Below, piece by piece: positions 11,606 to 23,281 of a DNA stretch of 64,000 nucleotides. The position numbers were made by a program, and so were the translations under genes. Within the stretch, counting starts at the first letter, position 1. The number at the start of each line of letters is the position of its first letter. The stretch spans positions 49,586,251 through 49,650,250 of the forward strand of contig JAWZYU010000018.1 of NCBI GenBank assembly GCA_038380435.1, written 5' to 3'. Source of the DNA: Ryuthela nishihirai. Taxonomy: Eukaryota; Arthropoda; Arachnida; Araneae; Heptathelidae. Below the pieces are notes generated by a model. The model was not told the origin of the DNA. It saw only the letters and a list, made by a program, of their open reading frames with translations, and did not search any database.

Positions 11606-13535
11606 ATTACCAGGTTAAAATTCCAGCTCAGTCTATTATTTGAAAACCGGCTTAAATATGAACCTATCATATGTGGTATATACAGAATATACATTATTTC
11701 ATCTAATATATAAATGTTTTAGCATTTATTGCCTGTAAGTTTCAAACTAAAAATATGTGAAACGAAATTAACTTTCTCGACCCCAATAATGTAAATATTA
11801 ACCTGGCAAAAAGCGATTTTTTTTTATAATTTAATACATCAATAGCGCTATATTGAACACATATTGATTGAGAATAGTTTAACAAATGTACAAGGATTTT
11901 AAAGTATTCATTTAGACGAAAAGTATAAAGTAACGTATGAATGTTTATTACTCTGCGAAATTTTCAGATCTTACAGTTTAAAATCATAAATATATTTATT
12001 TGAATATGTCGCATTCTAGATGTTTCGACGTGGAAATAATGTTAAATATAGTTTATTCTCGAATTTTAAAGGTTAAAAAATTCCGTAAGTAAAAAATATT
12101 GAATTAATCTATGCACATCAGATGTAGAAACATTATGAAAATGCAGAACTTTTAAATGTAAATTGATAAATTTTCCCTAAGGTAATAAAAATTATCAAAT
12201 TACCTGACTATAAATTATTTTCTTCTTCTGAGTTTTGTAACTTTTACAGTACTATTTCTTAAGATGAATAAAAAATTTCTTCGTTAAAGAAAAAAATAGA
12301 CTAAAACCTATTCGATGCAATTAGAAAATGTAACGTTGAGCTCACAATTATGTGAAATATTTTTTGGTTGAAAGAAGCCAAAAAAGAAATTTTGGTTCCT
12401 ACGATATTTCTTTTCATAAATCGCTATCTGAAGTGATATATGTTAAAATCACTTGGGACATCGAAGATTTATTGCTAGTGCCTAGTCGTTTCAGTTAAAA
12501 ATAACCAATATAAATATCTTTTCTCTCTTTCACTATTAATAATTTTCGCATCCAGGTATTTTATATTTTTCTTCCTGAACGTTTATTTCTCCTCTAGAAC
12601 CGTATAGTCTAACACATTCTAACACAAAAATTCTGAAGATGAGACAGCTCATGGAGCCTTTAAAGATTTTTAGCTTTTAAACAAGGTATGCCGTTTTAGG
12701 GCGTTACACGATTTCACACAATTTTAATCCCCCCCCTCAGCACAAGAGAACCGAAAGAAAAAAAATCCTGAATGATTAATATAAGTTTCCTAACGTGTTG
12801 AGGTTCTTCATTGAAAAAATAAAGTAGTATACTGTCAATTTAGTGGAATTTGTCAACACTAAATAGGCATAGACAAAGACAAGAGAAAACGAAATATTAT
12901 TAATTATTCTAAGTGCCAGTGCATGCATACTGCTGCTATAGGACGCCACATTATATTAGATTAAAATATAGTCAGTTCCCGCCATACCGAATTAATTAGT
13001 TCCAGAATACAATTTGTTAAACGAAAATGAAAGGCTCATATTATTATAAGAGAAATTAGTTTATTCGTTCCTGATATATCGAATAGTTGAGAAAATATCG
13101 AAAAGAAATATCAGAGGAAAAATTTTTTATTAATATAAAAACATAGAAGATACAATAAAATTATTGTAGATACTTTAAAAACGTCATTATAAATCTATAT
13201 ATGTTGTGAATTTAAAAGAATTAGACGAAGAGTTTGTATTGAAGTAATCTCGCTGAATAAACATTGGCAAATGCATGAATTATTTTATATAAATTATAAA
13301 ATTGTTACTTAATATCTAAAATTTTTGATTATCTTTATTGCAACCGCATTTGAACCTGAATTTGAGAAAAAATATATGAATTTATTTTTTCGACCTGATT
13401 TCAACCCCAATTTGAAAAAAAATGGTTTTGCCCGATAATTATTCATTGAATTAAGTTTTTTGTTTAACTCGAATTAAACAAGGACTAGATACTGTCTATA
13501 TTTCCAATGAGTTGTTTCTCATTAAGGCATTTTTA
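11606..13535. other. AT-rich stretch, no gene seen
   Basis: Nearly 2 kb with no coding frame, SINE or recognisable element. A C-run lies at about 12729-12737. Confidence 0.5.
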
Positions 13536-13540
13536 TATAT

Positions 13541-13619
13541 ACACAGTCGTATCAGAATAATATGACCACCTACCATACATACTATGGTAGGTGGTCATAT
13601 TATTCTGATACTGCTGTGT
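13541..13619. mobile_element. 79-bp foldback hairpin, likely paired TIRs of a Tc1/mariner MITE
   Basis: Arms at 13541-13577 and 13583-13619 are inverted complements over 37 bp with two mismatches, separated by only 5 bp. The arm begins ACACAG and contains ATCAGAATAATATGACCACC. The element sits between TATAT and ATAT. A TIR of this type with a TA-rich border is known from Tc1/mariner elements, so I infer a deletion derivative in which the two ends have come together. Confidence 0.65.
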
Positions 13620-13625
13620 ATATCC

Positions 13626-14840
13626 CCGTTTAAATCTTCTATTATCGATACCATTAAAAGTTTTCGGGATATTTAGGTTGAATTGAAATATGTCATTTTC
13701 AGATATATTAATTGAAAAATAAAGCTGCAATCACAGACAACCTATCAAATGCATAACTCTGTCAATACTTAGAATATATTCTTCAGAACCTTGACTGAAG
13801 TCATATACAGAAAATTCTTGCTGATCGCGGCTTTATTTTCCTTGAAATGGCCGTCATCGGCAAAGCAGCTATCTTAAAATACAAAACCTTATCGAAAAAA
13901 TTAATATTATTATACACGGTCGTCGAATGTATCATGCGGAAATATATTTTGGCATCTTTTTTCTTCAATGCAAGCTGCGAATAAATAAATTAGGAAATAC
14001 AACAAGTTATATTAATATTCCTTCTCTAAGCAGGCAACATATTACACCGTGAATTCTGTGGTGAAAAATTAACTATACAACTATGTTTTGTTATATACTC
14101 ACTTTGCACAATAATTTTACCACTTTAATACTTCTGCACTCTGTAACAAGTTATATTTATATTCTTTCTCTAAAATTATATTCTTGCAACTCAATTTGGC
14201 TTATCCAATGTACGAAAAAAGATGTAGAATATACTGATATATCATAGATTTATGTCGGTGTGTATAATTCGATACGATATTAAATGGGATTATTGGTGTA
14301 CCCAAAGTGCAGAGATGTAATCTCTCCAATCCCCTTGAGTGCTTGAATAAGGTGTTTTTAAGATAGTCCCCAAAAATCACATATCCAAGACACCAAACCT
14401 CTTCGCTCTCTCATTCGACACAAACAGCGGATCTAAAGTGGCAGGCAAGTATCCCATGCCTTCCCTCTTTGAAAATTATAGTAAATGAAATGGAGAAGAC
14501 AAATGGTAAAACTCATATATATATATATCTACTCACTGTTTTGTATTTTTTAAAGACAATTGAAACCTAGAAAAAAATGGGAAGCAATTCAATATTTTGA
14601 CCCCTGCTTCCCTTTTTTCAGCTGCATCCAGTCTCTTCCTGTCCTCACTCTTTCTTTTATTCCAGATCCCATCTTTGATTCAGACAGGTCAACCTACCCC
14701 CTTCCCCTCAACACACTGTACTTTCAAGCCACTCCACTATGTATATGGATGTAAAACGTTCGCATCGATATTCAAACATAAACTAATTTATTTTTTCACT
14801 TATAGTATTGCTAATTATTTCGTTTAAAATCTGCTAATCA
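13626..14840. other. AT-rich stretch with one pyrimidine-rich block, no gene seen
   Basis: The plus strand is pyrimidine-rich at about 14595-14720. The overlapping frames there (14560-14754, 14597-14827) translate the pyrimidine block and show no domain. (AT)n tract at about 14515-14530. Confidence 0.45.
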
Positions 14841-14841
14841 G

Positions 14842-15430
14842 GCTATTTTAAGTCGATAGAAAATCTGCCTCTAAGGCAGACAGTGTGTTTGAAAGAGAAA
14901 ATTTTGTTTCTTCCAACAACAGAGGGAAATGCTTTGGGTACAGGTGTGACTTCCAGACTTGGAACAAAAATGAGGGTGGAGAGAGATTCTCCCTTCGTGG
15001 TAGTCCGTACCCCTCCTCCTGAATATACCCATGTGTCAACTACGACGGAAGGTTTCTTCAACGCTTCTCTCTTCGTGGTAGCGTCTAAACATTGATTTAC
15101 ATCAGCGACCTTCCCAAAAGATAGAATTCGCCAACTAGTAAGCAGCTCTAGCATCGGCAACCAGTTGGATTCGCAGAAATTTCTCTATGATAGGGGGGAG
15201 AATCTTTAAAAGAGCTCCGTTGCTTTTCATTTTGCAGATAATATGAATCTTCTAGTCCTCTTATAATTTAAAAAATCGCATTTCTGCATTTCCACGGAAG
15301 GGAAGGGCAAGTGATTTTCATGGGAGAGAGGGAGGGAAATTTCCACGAAAGGGAGGGAGATTTTCATGGAATGAAAATGTTCCCGTTGCCCCTCTCCCTG
15401 AATATATCCATGTGTCAACTACGTCACATC
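14842..15430. repeat. Short direct repeat pair in purine/pyrimidine-skewed region
   Basis: CCTGAATATACCCATGTG with TCAACTACG (15020-15050) recurs as CCTGAATATATCCATGTG with TCAACTACG (15398-15427), each preceded by a CCCCTC-rich stretch. The two 70-105-codon frames here contain this shared piece. It looks like a low-copy duplicated sequence; I recognise no protein. Confidence 0.45.
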
Positions 15431-15617
15431 TGATATGCCCAATTTTCCAATCGGTGTACCGAAAATATCCGTAAATCCCAAATTTGGCGACGAAAAATCC
15501 TCCAATTCATTGAACAATAGTAAAAAAAAAAGAATAAAAATTTTAACAATCGGAGAAAAGAATAAATAATTTCGACATGTATCCCTCCGATTACCAGATT
15601 CCTTTAAAAAAACTCCT

Positions 15618-15835
15618 ATTGCCGAGTGGTTAGCGCGCTTGGCTACTGATCTAAGGGACCTGGGTTCCAGCCCCGGGTAAGGAATGGCTATTTGTGTCGT
15701 TTTTCTGCTGAGGGCGTGCCATCCTCTTAGACCTACTACTTTGGCATATAAACTGACAGGCTCCTGTCAGACTTCTGTGGCAAGCAGCTGCTTGAAGGGG
15801 GAATTTATTATTTATTTTATTATATTGGTGCTATT
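15618..15835 (+). mobile_element. SINE-2 (tRNA-derived, ~200 bp) copy
   Basis: The head has an A-box-like GCCGAGTGGTTAGCGCG and a B-box-like GGTTCCAGCCCC, so it derives from a tRNA. The body has TTCTGCTGAGG, GGCATATAAACTGACAGG, CTCCTGTCAGAC and GCAAGCAGCTGCTTGA, then an AT-rich TTTATT tail. The same order of words occurs in nine other places in the window. Confidence 0.85.
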
Positions 15836-17285
15836 AACTATCAGTTTTTTTACAGTGTTTTAATTATCGCCAAAAAGCGCTACATTCTGAAAGGACTCAA
15901 GTGCATTTTTGTTTAATTAATTGTATGCAAAATTCAAAGCTTCTTTCGGGAACATAAATGTAAATACGGGTAAAAGAAAACTTATTAATACTAAAAAAAC
16001 ATACATGTGTGTGTGTGTGTTACATTACATAAGGGATTCTTTTGCATTAGATAAAGCTTAACAAACCAATGTCTCAGAAAAACCTCGATACAAATCTCAC
16101 AAAGATGCGTTTTACTGTGCATGATGTTATCCAAAGGTATAGTAGATATGAGATGCCATTCACGCATAAAGTTCCACTTGCAACTCGTGGTGGGTCAGAG
16201 TAAGGAATTCTAGGGAACCAACGCGCCTTCCTATAGGTTCTCAAGTTTGCTTTATGAGACCGAAGTCGCTAGAAACTCAACCCCTATGGGGAAGATCAGG
16301 AGAATGGGTTCTGGCTCAGCGAGAGCGGCAAAACCGATTTACCTGCTCAGAAAAAATTACCGATGCATTATCTTCCTTTGAAGTGAATATATGAATTCAG
16401 TGAGTGATTTCCAAATTGGTATTCTATAGTTTTATTTATTTATTTCCTAATTTTTAGGGCACAGGTAAGAATATTGGTATTTTTAAATTACTTTATTTTT
16501 ATTCAATTAATGTATATTTTGGATAAAAACCGATTTCTTAGACTAAGTGTAGCGATATCACGCTATTCTTCATTATCTTTTCTTTTCTTCCAAAAGTTAA
16601 AAATGATATCCCATTCGGCTTTGGTAATTCTCCTAAATATTTTACAATATATTTTATTGACTGATATCTAATTTTATCCACGTAACTTTCCTGAATGTTT
16701 TACAACGTATCACATTATTATATTAATACAGTAATAAAAGGCGCTATTAACTAAAAAAGGAAAATTTAATAAATTAGTGACATTTTAAATAAAATAAAAA
16801 GAATTACAATTTTTGTGCTGATTGGAAACCAATAGTTCCAAAAACAGACGAAATTTCTTATACCAGCACCGATGTTCATACCCTAGTTTAAGAAACTTTC
16901 GCGTCATTAAAGAATTTCATCAAAAATTTATAATGTGCCATTTTTCTCATGTAAGCTTTAAAATGCATCTATTCGAGCTCAAGGAGTCGAGTGGTTTTTA
17001 TTACTCTTACCTCAGTTTCGGAAGGAAGTTATCTTCTAGATATCCAAAACTAGTAAAGCAGAAGCGGGTGAAAAAAAGCTGAAACCAGTAGAAGAGGATT
17101 GTTTCCGGTGGGTTCTTATAGCCTTCTAGAAAGCTTTCAAAGGCTCAAAGAGAGGTTTCCTCTGAGAAGCAAAAAGAAATTTTGTCATTGGCTCTGTTGA
17201 GAGAATAACGCAATTTTATAGTGAATAAATGTTACTCTATATCTGACATTGGATTAAATTGCTTTACTCCTGTACGTCACTCTTT
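15836..17285. other. No gene seen; short (GT)n tract
   Basis: A (TG)n tract lies at about 16006-16020. Around 16180-16350 base composition is more balanced and could hold a decayed unique sequence, but the longest frames (16474-16671, 16822-17082) show no domain. Confidence 0.45.
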
Positions 17286-17445
17286 GGCAGACAATGGGTT
17301 AAATGGCCAGGCGACAAAGACCATAAGGGTCCAGAGAAAATTGGGAAAAGGAGACCAACTGAAGAGACAGATAAGAGCCTCCCGTCAAGACATTTAGCGT
17401 GTTAATCCGCATGCACAAAATATGGCTCTCGTGCACAAGGAAGTT
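17286..17445 (-). mobile_element. SINE-1 3' fragment, minus strand
   Basis: Contains the 3' half of SINE-1 read on the minus strand (GGCCATTTAACCCATTGTCTG and the CTTGACGGGAGGCTC-type words). It stops near a CCTTGTGCACGAG word and is followed in the same orientation by a longer copy. Confidence 0.8.
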
Positions 17446-17449
17446 GGTA

Positions 17450-17745
17450 CACAATGGATTAAATGGTCAGGTCACAAATATCAGTTAGATAAAAGATTGG
17501 GAAAAGTAAACCCACTGAACAGGAGATAGATAAAAGCCTCCCGTCAAGGACATCCAGCATGTTCATTAGTGTGCAAAGTATATAGCTCTCTCCTGCACAC
17601 GGAGTCACAGATTAATGACCTATCATACAGACCGCGACTTTTCCAAGCTCATTGGGGGTTTGGCGGAGGTTGGGAGAATGGGAGATAATTCTAAATGCTT
17701 ATAAATGTAACTCGAACCTGGGAACTACAGATTACGAGCCTGGAG
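17450..17745 (-). mobile_element. SINE-1 copy, minus strand, old
   Basis: Second copy in tandem orientation with the fragment at 17286-17445. It runs from the tail (ATGGATTAAATGGTCAGG) to the tRNA-like head (CTCGTAATCTGTAG read on minus at about 17725-17742), where the A box is lost. It is strongly diverged. Confidence 0.8.
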
Positions 17746-18249
17746 CTTATATCTAAAGAAATGTTGCATATCGTTCATTAGAATAGTAATTGTAGAAATA
17801 AATAATACTGAACTGCACAAAAGAAAGGAAAATGTCGACAATCAATTCCCTTTCAAACGCGAGGTCTCTATGACAGGGACCGACAAGCACACCTTACGTC
17901 CTCGTGTAAAGCCGACTGGAAAAAGGAGATATTATGGGAAAAAATTCTCTTAATGCAATATTTGTCATTTTTAAAGACAATAAATAACACAAATATTTTA
18001 TTTTTGAGTCGATAATTGGCAAAGTGCCTAGTTGTTTTGACGAAGATATTCCTGAGACACGCCCATCATTTTTTTTTTAAATCAGAATCTATTTTTTTTT
18101 TCGGTCCTTTTTTTCAAGAAATGTTTGGACACCGATGCTGAACTTTAACCACACTAAGGATTAAAAAATTAAAAAAAAACATTTCATGAAATTTTTTAAT
18201 GTAAAAGCTTAAACCACAAACCTTAAAATAATAATCGCCAACGTAATAA

Positions 18250-18432
18250 ATGCTTTCGTGCCGTGGTTAGCGTACTTGGTTACTGATCAATGACAACTGG
18301 GTTCGAGCCTTGTTTTTCTGTCAAGGTCTGTCCTTCGTCAGAGACCTTATAAACTTTCGTCACTGATAGGTTCCTGTCCGACCTCTGTGGCAAGATAAGC
18401 CTCTCTGGCAGAATCTACCTTGAGGTTTTGCT
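18250..18432 (+). mobile_element. SINE-2 copy
   Basis: GCCGTGGTTAGCGTACTTGG with GGGTTCGAGCC (A- and B-box-like) is followed by the family body with TAGGTTCCTGTCCGACC and CTCTGTGGCAAG. Ends in a T-rich tail at about 18430. Confidence 0.8.
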
Positions 18433-18769
18433 TTTTTTTAATGATAAATGAAAAACAAATATAGAATAAACACACTCTAGAAGGAAAATAGCATTAAATG
18501 GCATAGCGGTTACGAATAATTTTGATTTCAGAAGTTCCATAGAAGTAGCTTCTAGGATTCTTCTGTGTCGTATGTGTTACAAATGAAATATTTGATTTAC
18601 AATCACTCTCATTAGAGTTGCGTTTTAGGTTTATTTACCATTTGCATCAACTGCATTGTGCAAGTAAACAAAACCTGAGGGTCGAAATATTAGGATTTTT
18701 CCTCACAATTAAGTGAATTCTTTGTCTTAAGTTGCTATGTATATGAATCTAGCTATTACTCTTCTCATT

Positions 18770-19062
18770 GGGGCGGGTGTGGCTCAATCGGTAGCGCGCC
18801 AGGCTCGTAATCTGCAGTTCTCAGGTTCGAGTCCCGCCGTCCGTCGGATGGGACGCTAAGCGTGGCCCCTTGTGCGGAAGAGCCATACCCTGTGCACGTT
18901 AAAGAACACTATGGATGACCTTGACGGGAGGCTACCATCTGTCTCCCAACAGCTGTTCCAGTAGATCCTCTCCCCCAACCTTCTCTGAGCATTCGGGGTC
19001 CATGTGTCCTGGCCATTTAGCCCATGGTGTGCAAAAAAGTGACTCTCAGAGGTAAAACAACC
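18770..19062 (+). mobile_element. SINE-1 copy with internal deletion
   Basis: The head (GTGGCTCAATCGGTAGCGCG, CTCGTAATCTGCAG, GGTTCGAGTCCC) is joined directly to CCGTCCGTCGGATGGGACG, missing about 85 bp of body relative to full copies. The tail is intact (GGTAAAACAACC). A likely TSD is CTTCTCATT before and CTTCTCACT after. Confidence 0.88.
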
Positions 19063-19659
19063 CTTCTCACTAAATCAAATTTCCCTTCAATCGTAATACA
19101 AAGAAAAATAACTATTAAAAATATAATTTGCCTTTATGACTAGATTACAAAGTAGCTTATCGTGAAATTGTAATCTATTGGATTTTTATTTATCTAAATG
19201 TGGTCATCATTCGATAATTACCTGAAGGCGAAAAAACTTGTTTTCTGTTTTGTTTGGAATTTTGAATTTTGTTTTAAAGTTGCCTTTGAATATTTTAAAT
19301 AATATTTTATATAATACTGATATGTATTTAGAATATTTATCTTTCATTCATTGGTTTCAAAAAAATATTATCTTCTTGAGTTATGTTATAGATATTGATT
19401 ATATTTCGATCAAAATTCATGGCAATAATTTTAGTTTCCAGTTGTCATAAAAATAATATGGTGATTTATTTACTTTTATTTGGCTTTATATACAGAACAT
19501 GACCAAAACAAAGTGAACTGAGAAGTGATCAATTACATATTCAAGATACAAATCATAACGTCGTTGAAACGAGAAATGTACAAGTCTGAAATAAAATATT
19601 TATTTATTTATAGACGTTGTTCATTGCTGTTTTGATATTCATCCCAAAGTGAAGGTTCC

Positions 19660-20069
19660 CTTGTAAACATGATAATAGGAAATTTGATGCATTTGATTCT
19701 AGATGCTTATGCAGTATCTTGGACGTTAGGTGGTTCAGCTTTATAGGTAAAGATGAGGTTAGGCAAAGGAGTCGGCAACCTTCTTTCAGCATCATATTGT
19801 GCAAAGGGAGACTCCATTTGTGTGACCATGTTGCCCAACTATAGATTAGCGAATAAGATTATGATGTAGTATAAGGAGTATCTAAAAACCGCAGAAAGTG
19901 GGGTGACCTAGGATGCAGTGGGCAAACAATGTCAAACAGGACCTTGTTAGAATTGGTCTACAGTGGCGAAATGCAGCAGATGTAGCTCCGGACAGATGCG
20001 TTTGGAGAAATAAAATTTCATAATCTGGTTGGACCTCCGTAGCCCATGATTACTTGATGATGATGATGA
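19660..20069 (+). mobile_element. 3' end of RTE-like LINE (copy 4)
   Basis: Homologous to 39215-39630: a KLDAFDSRC-type start (GATTCTAGATGCTTATGC), the CATGTTGCCC and GTGGGCAAACAATGTCAA words, then GGTTGGACCTCCGTAGCCC and a GATGATGATGA tail at 20055-20069. It encodes only the C-terminal domain, in shifted frames. The tail of short GATGAT units is an RTE-like trait. Confidence 0.88.
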
Positions 20070-21139
20070 ATTTTTAAAACCATTTGTAAACAATACCTCA
20101 AAAATCCTAATGGTATAGCTTGAAAAACAACATTTCTTTAATATGACTGAGGAGTAATAAAACTGTGGTAATTTCATGTTCTTCACCGAAATCTGAAAAA
20201 AAAAAATAGCTATGTATTATAAATATTGTAGATAAACGATATATTTCATAAATAAACAGAAGATTGGATATAAAAGAATGTAAAAAAAAAACCAGGAATA
20301 AACAGTGTAGGCACATTATTTGTTGGTTCTAAATTCCATCCTTATTTTAAACTTTTAATCGACTTAATTCAGCTTACATGTATACCTCATCCATATATAA
20401 ATCGAGATATCTCTCCTGGGACATTCTTCATTAGATGTTTTTGAGAAAATATGTTATTACTACACATCAAAGTTCTATTAAACTGTAGTTTTATACATCA
20501 GTGATGGAATCAGAAAAAAAATGGAGAGAGCTGAAATGAAGAAATTGAACTGAAACTTCACTTAGGGAGTTTCTAATACTCTACAGAAAAAAATCTAAAT
20601 TAAACCTTTTTTCCCTCTAAATCTGCTTGTTCTTATAAGAGATTGTAGAATGGAATTCACTTTGATCTTTACGACCATGCTATTCCCTAAAGTAAAGATA
20701 AAAAGATTTTTATAAGTAGAAACTTAATCCGATTTATTTTTAGTTTCATCGCTTTTGAACACCCCCAGAATCCATTAGCGAGATGTTACAATTTCCAGAC
20801 GCTCGAGATATACACTATTGGGATTACCTACTTTGCGCTTGGGCTAATCCAGTATTAGATGTTTTAGCATTTCGGAATGCCTGAAATCTGCTGCACGATT
20901 CTTTAGAAATATACCCTAAATATGAGGAAACAACAAATTTCCGGTGGAACTCTGTCCAAATGGATAACGGGTTCGGCTGAAGACAAAAGTAACCAGGATC
21001 CAGATAAAGAGAATATAAAGCAAAGATATTTCCAGTATCCAGTAAAAAAAAAGATCGTTCTGTTGTTTTCTAATAATATCTAGACTCGCTCCCCATGCAA
21101 ACATAAAGAGTTTCGTTACAATGATACAATCTAATAGAA
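20070..21139. other. AT-rich stretch, no gene seen
   Basis: Several short minus-strand frames (19947-20316, 20916-21104) are rich in F, I, L and S, as expected from AT-rich noncoding DNA. No motif or repeat copy recognised. Confidence 0.45.
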
Positions 21140-21347
21140 ATAAATTACCTTTTAAGCAGCTTCTTGCAACAGAGGTGTGACAAGAGCTTATCAGTTTAAT
21201 TCGGCATAGAAAATATCTATGAGGAGGGCATGACTTCAGCAGAAGGACAACGGAAGAAATAAAGCATTCATGCCTTATCCGGAACTCGAACTCGGGTCCT
21301 TTTGATCAGTAGCATACACTCTAACACACTCGGCCACTAAACAGTTT
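21140..21347 (-). mobile_element. SINE-2 copy, minus strand
   Basis: Minus-strand reading gives the head at the right (TGGCCGAGTGTGTTAGAG, CGAGTTCGAGTTCC) and the family body (AGCTCTTGTCACACCTCTG, GCAAGAAGCTGCTTAA) toward the left. Confidence 0.82.
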
Positions 21348-22017
21348 ACTATAGGAAAGTTTCTAATAAGAATACTAAATTAAAATAAATTAGAAACAAA
21401 GTACCGATTCATTTCACTTTATGTCTGTACGAAAATTTCAGCTTTGTTTCGACAAAGCGAGATTTAAATTGAGCGAGATATCTTTTAATATTGTTCCAAG
21501 TGTTGAATTCACCAGATAAATTTTTTGATTCACGCTTTGTGCATCCCTGTCCTAGGATAGCACTAGGCTTTAAATAATAAAAGCGGTATTTCGGTTTTGG
21601 TTTTAATCGTTTGATTATCGTTTGTTTCGTATTTTTATATTTATCTACTAAAGTTGCAGTGGAAATATAATAATAAATATTAAAAATCAAGAAAACTATG
21701 CTTATCTTAAGATAAACCTAAATTTTCTCTTACATACAAAGTAAACATAAGAATGAAGCAATTTCGTAACATTATTTAGTGATTATAATTAATTAGCATT
21801 ATTCAGATTTTAATTATTTTTCATTCATTAATGAATCTTTTTTATTGTTTTCAATGGGTTAATTAAGAACTTTTAGTTACTATGAATAATTTATTGCTGG
21901 ACCGTATCTAGAAGGAAAAAAGAAATGAGAGCGGAGAGCTAGTGACTGGATCAAGCCGGAGAAAATTAAAGGGGACGGGGGTGGACAAGAGTCGACTCGA
22001 ATCCCTTTGCAGTATAT

Positions 22018-22120
22018 AACATTTCCCTTATTTTTTTAGGAGTCTTTCAGAAATTTATTGGAAAATGCATGAAATATACATAAAATTAATAATTTCTGCT
22101 CCCATTAACCTTGCATTGTC
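22018..22120. repeat. Third occurrence of the 6.8-kb repeat module
   Basis: AGGAGTCTTTCAGAAATTTA, GGAAAATGCATGAAATATAC and ATAATTTCTGCTCCCATTAACC follow the order seen at 6944-7040. Function and origin unknown. Confidence 0.4.
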
Positions 22121-22261
22121 AAAGAAGAACTAAGTAGCACATTTAAACCCTCATCCCCCTCAATCTGACTCTATAGTATTCTTGGTTTGTGATTATGATT
22201 TTGTCATGCAATAATAATAATAATGGTTATTTTAATCTTTGTAGTAACCATAATAATTAAT

Positions 22262-22475
22262 GTAAAAAATAAAATAAAAATCCACTCAAGTAGCTGCTTT
22301 CCACAGAGGTCTGACAGAAGCCTGCCAAGTTTATACGCCATAATACTGTAGAAGGTCTGTGACGATGGCGGGACTGAGCAGAATAACAGCACAATCGTCC
22401 ATGCGTTTACACAGGGCTCGAACCCAGGTCCGTTTGATAAGTAGTACCGCTAATCACTCGGTCAGGGAACGGCTT
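22262..22475 (-). mobile_element. SINE-2 copy, minus strand
   Basis: Tail at left (AAAATAAAATAAAAATCCAC), then CAGAGGTCTGACAGAAGCC and the reverse of the head (GGGCTCGAACCCAGG; CTAATCACTCGGTCAGG) at right. Its head lies about 30 bp from the Tc1 element beginning near 22500. Confidence 0.82.
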
Positions 22476-23281
22476 AGCCTATAATATAGATAGTTAAAAA
22501 CAAGATAGTTGGCGCTAGACATCCCAATTCTAGCATCTCCCAAACGGCGTCCTCCTGGGCTTTTCACCCATAACCGTTTCAAGAGTTTACCGAAAATGGT
22601 GTGAAAAGCAAAAAACTGATAGTGATCGGTGATCATGTGGACGAAAACAGTTTGTGGATTAGAGGGGCTCAAAGGAGGTTGGAGAGAATCGTGCAAGCGA
22701 ACAGACAGGCCACAAAGAGTGAAATCACAGCAAAATTAAACATTGGTGTGTACAAGATTATCTCCGAAAGCACCACGTATCGGACATTGTCGCGAATGGG
22801 CTACAACAGCCACCGACCATGTCGAGTGCCGATGTTGTCAGCAAAGAACACGAAAGCGAGTCCCCAGTGTGTACAGGAGCATTGACACTAGACCGTTGAG
22901 GATTAGTAAAGTAGCGTGGTCGGACGAATCAAGGTTCCCTTTGCATCATGCTGATGGAAAGATCAGAATTTGGTGCAAGAGGCCATGGAGTTATCTTGTT
23001 TGGTGTAAACAACCGGTGGTAGCGGTGTGATGGTGTGGAGAATGTGTTCCTGGTATATAATAGGCCCCGTGATACCCATCGAAGAACCTTTGAACGCCAC
23101 GGAGTATTTGAGCATCGTTGCTGACCAAGTTCATCCCTTCGTGACTACAGTTTTTATCTTCATTTGGATGGACACTTTTAGCACGATAATGCACCTGCTC
23201 ACAAGGCAGGTATCGTTACTGAATGGTTCCTGGAACATGCCGGGAGATTTTCTTGCTTCATTATAATCATACATTCCAAAT

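Noticed and set aside
14560..15160. Overlapping frames in the 14.6-15.2 kb pyrimidine/purine-rich block
   Set aside because: They reflect skewed composition and a short direct repeat; no domain or splice structure is visible.
18770..18850. Functional tRNA gene in SINE heads
   Set aside because: A and B boxes are present, but acceptor stems do not pair and the same head recurs with the same body at many loci; it is SINE, not tRNA.
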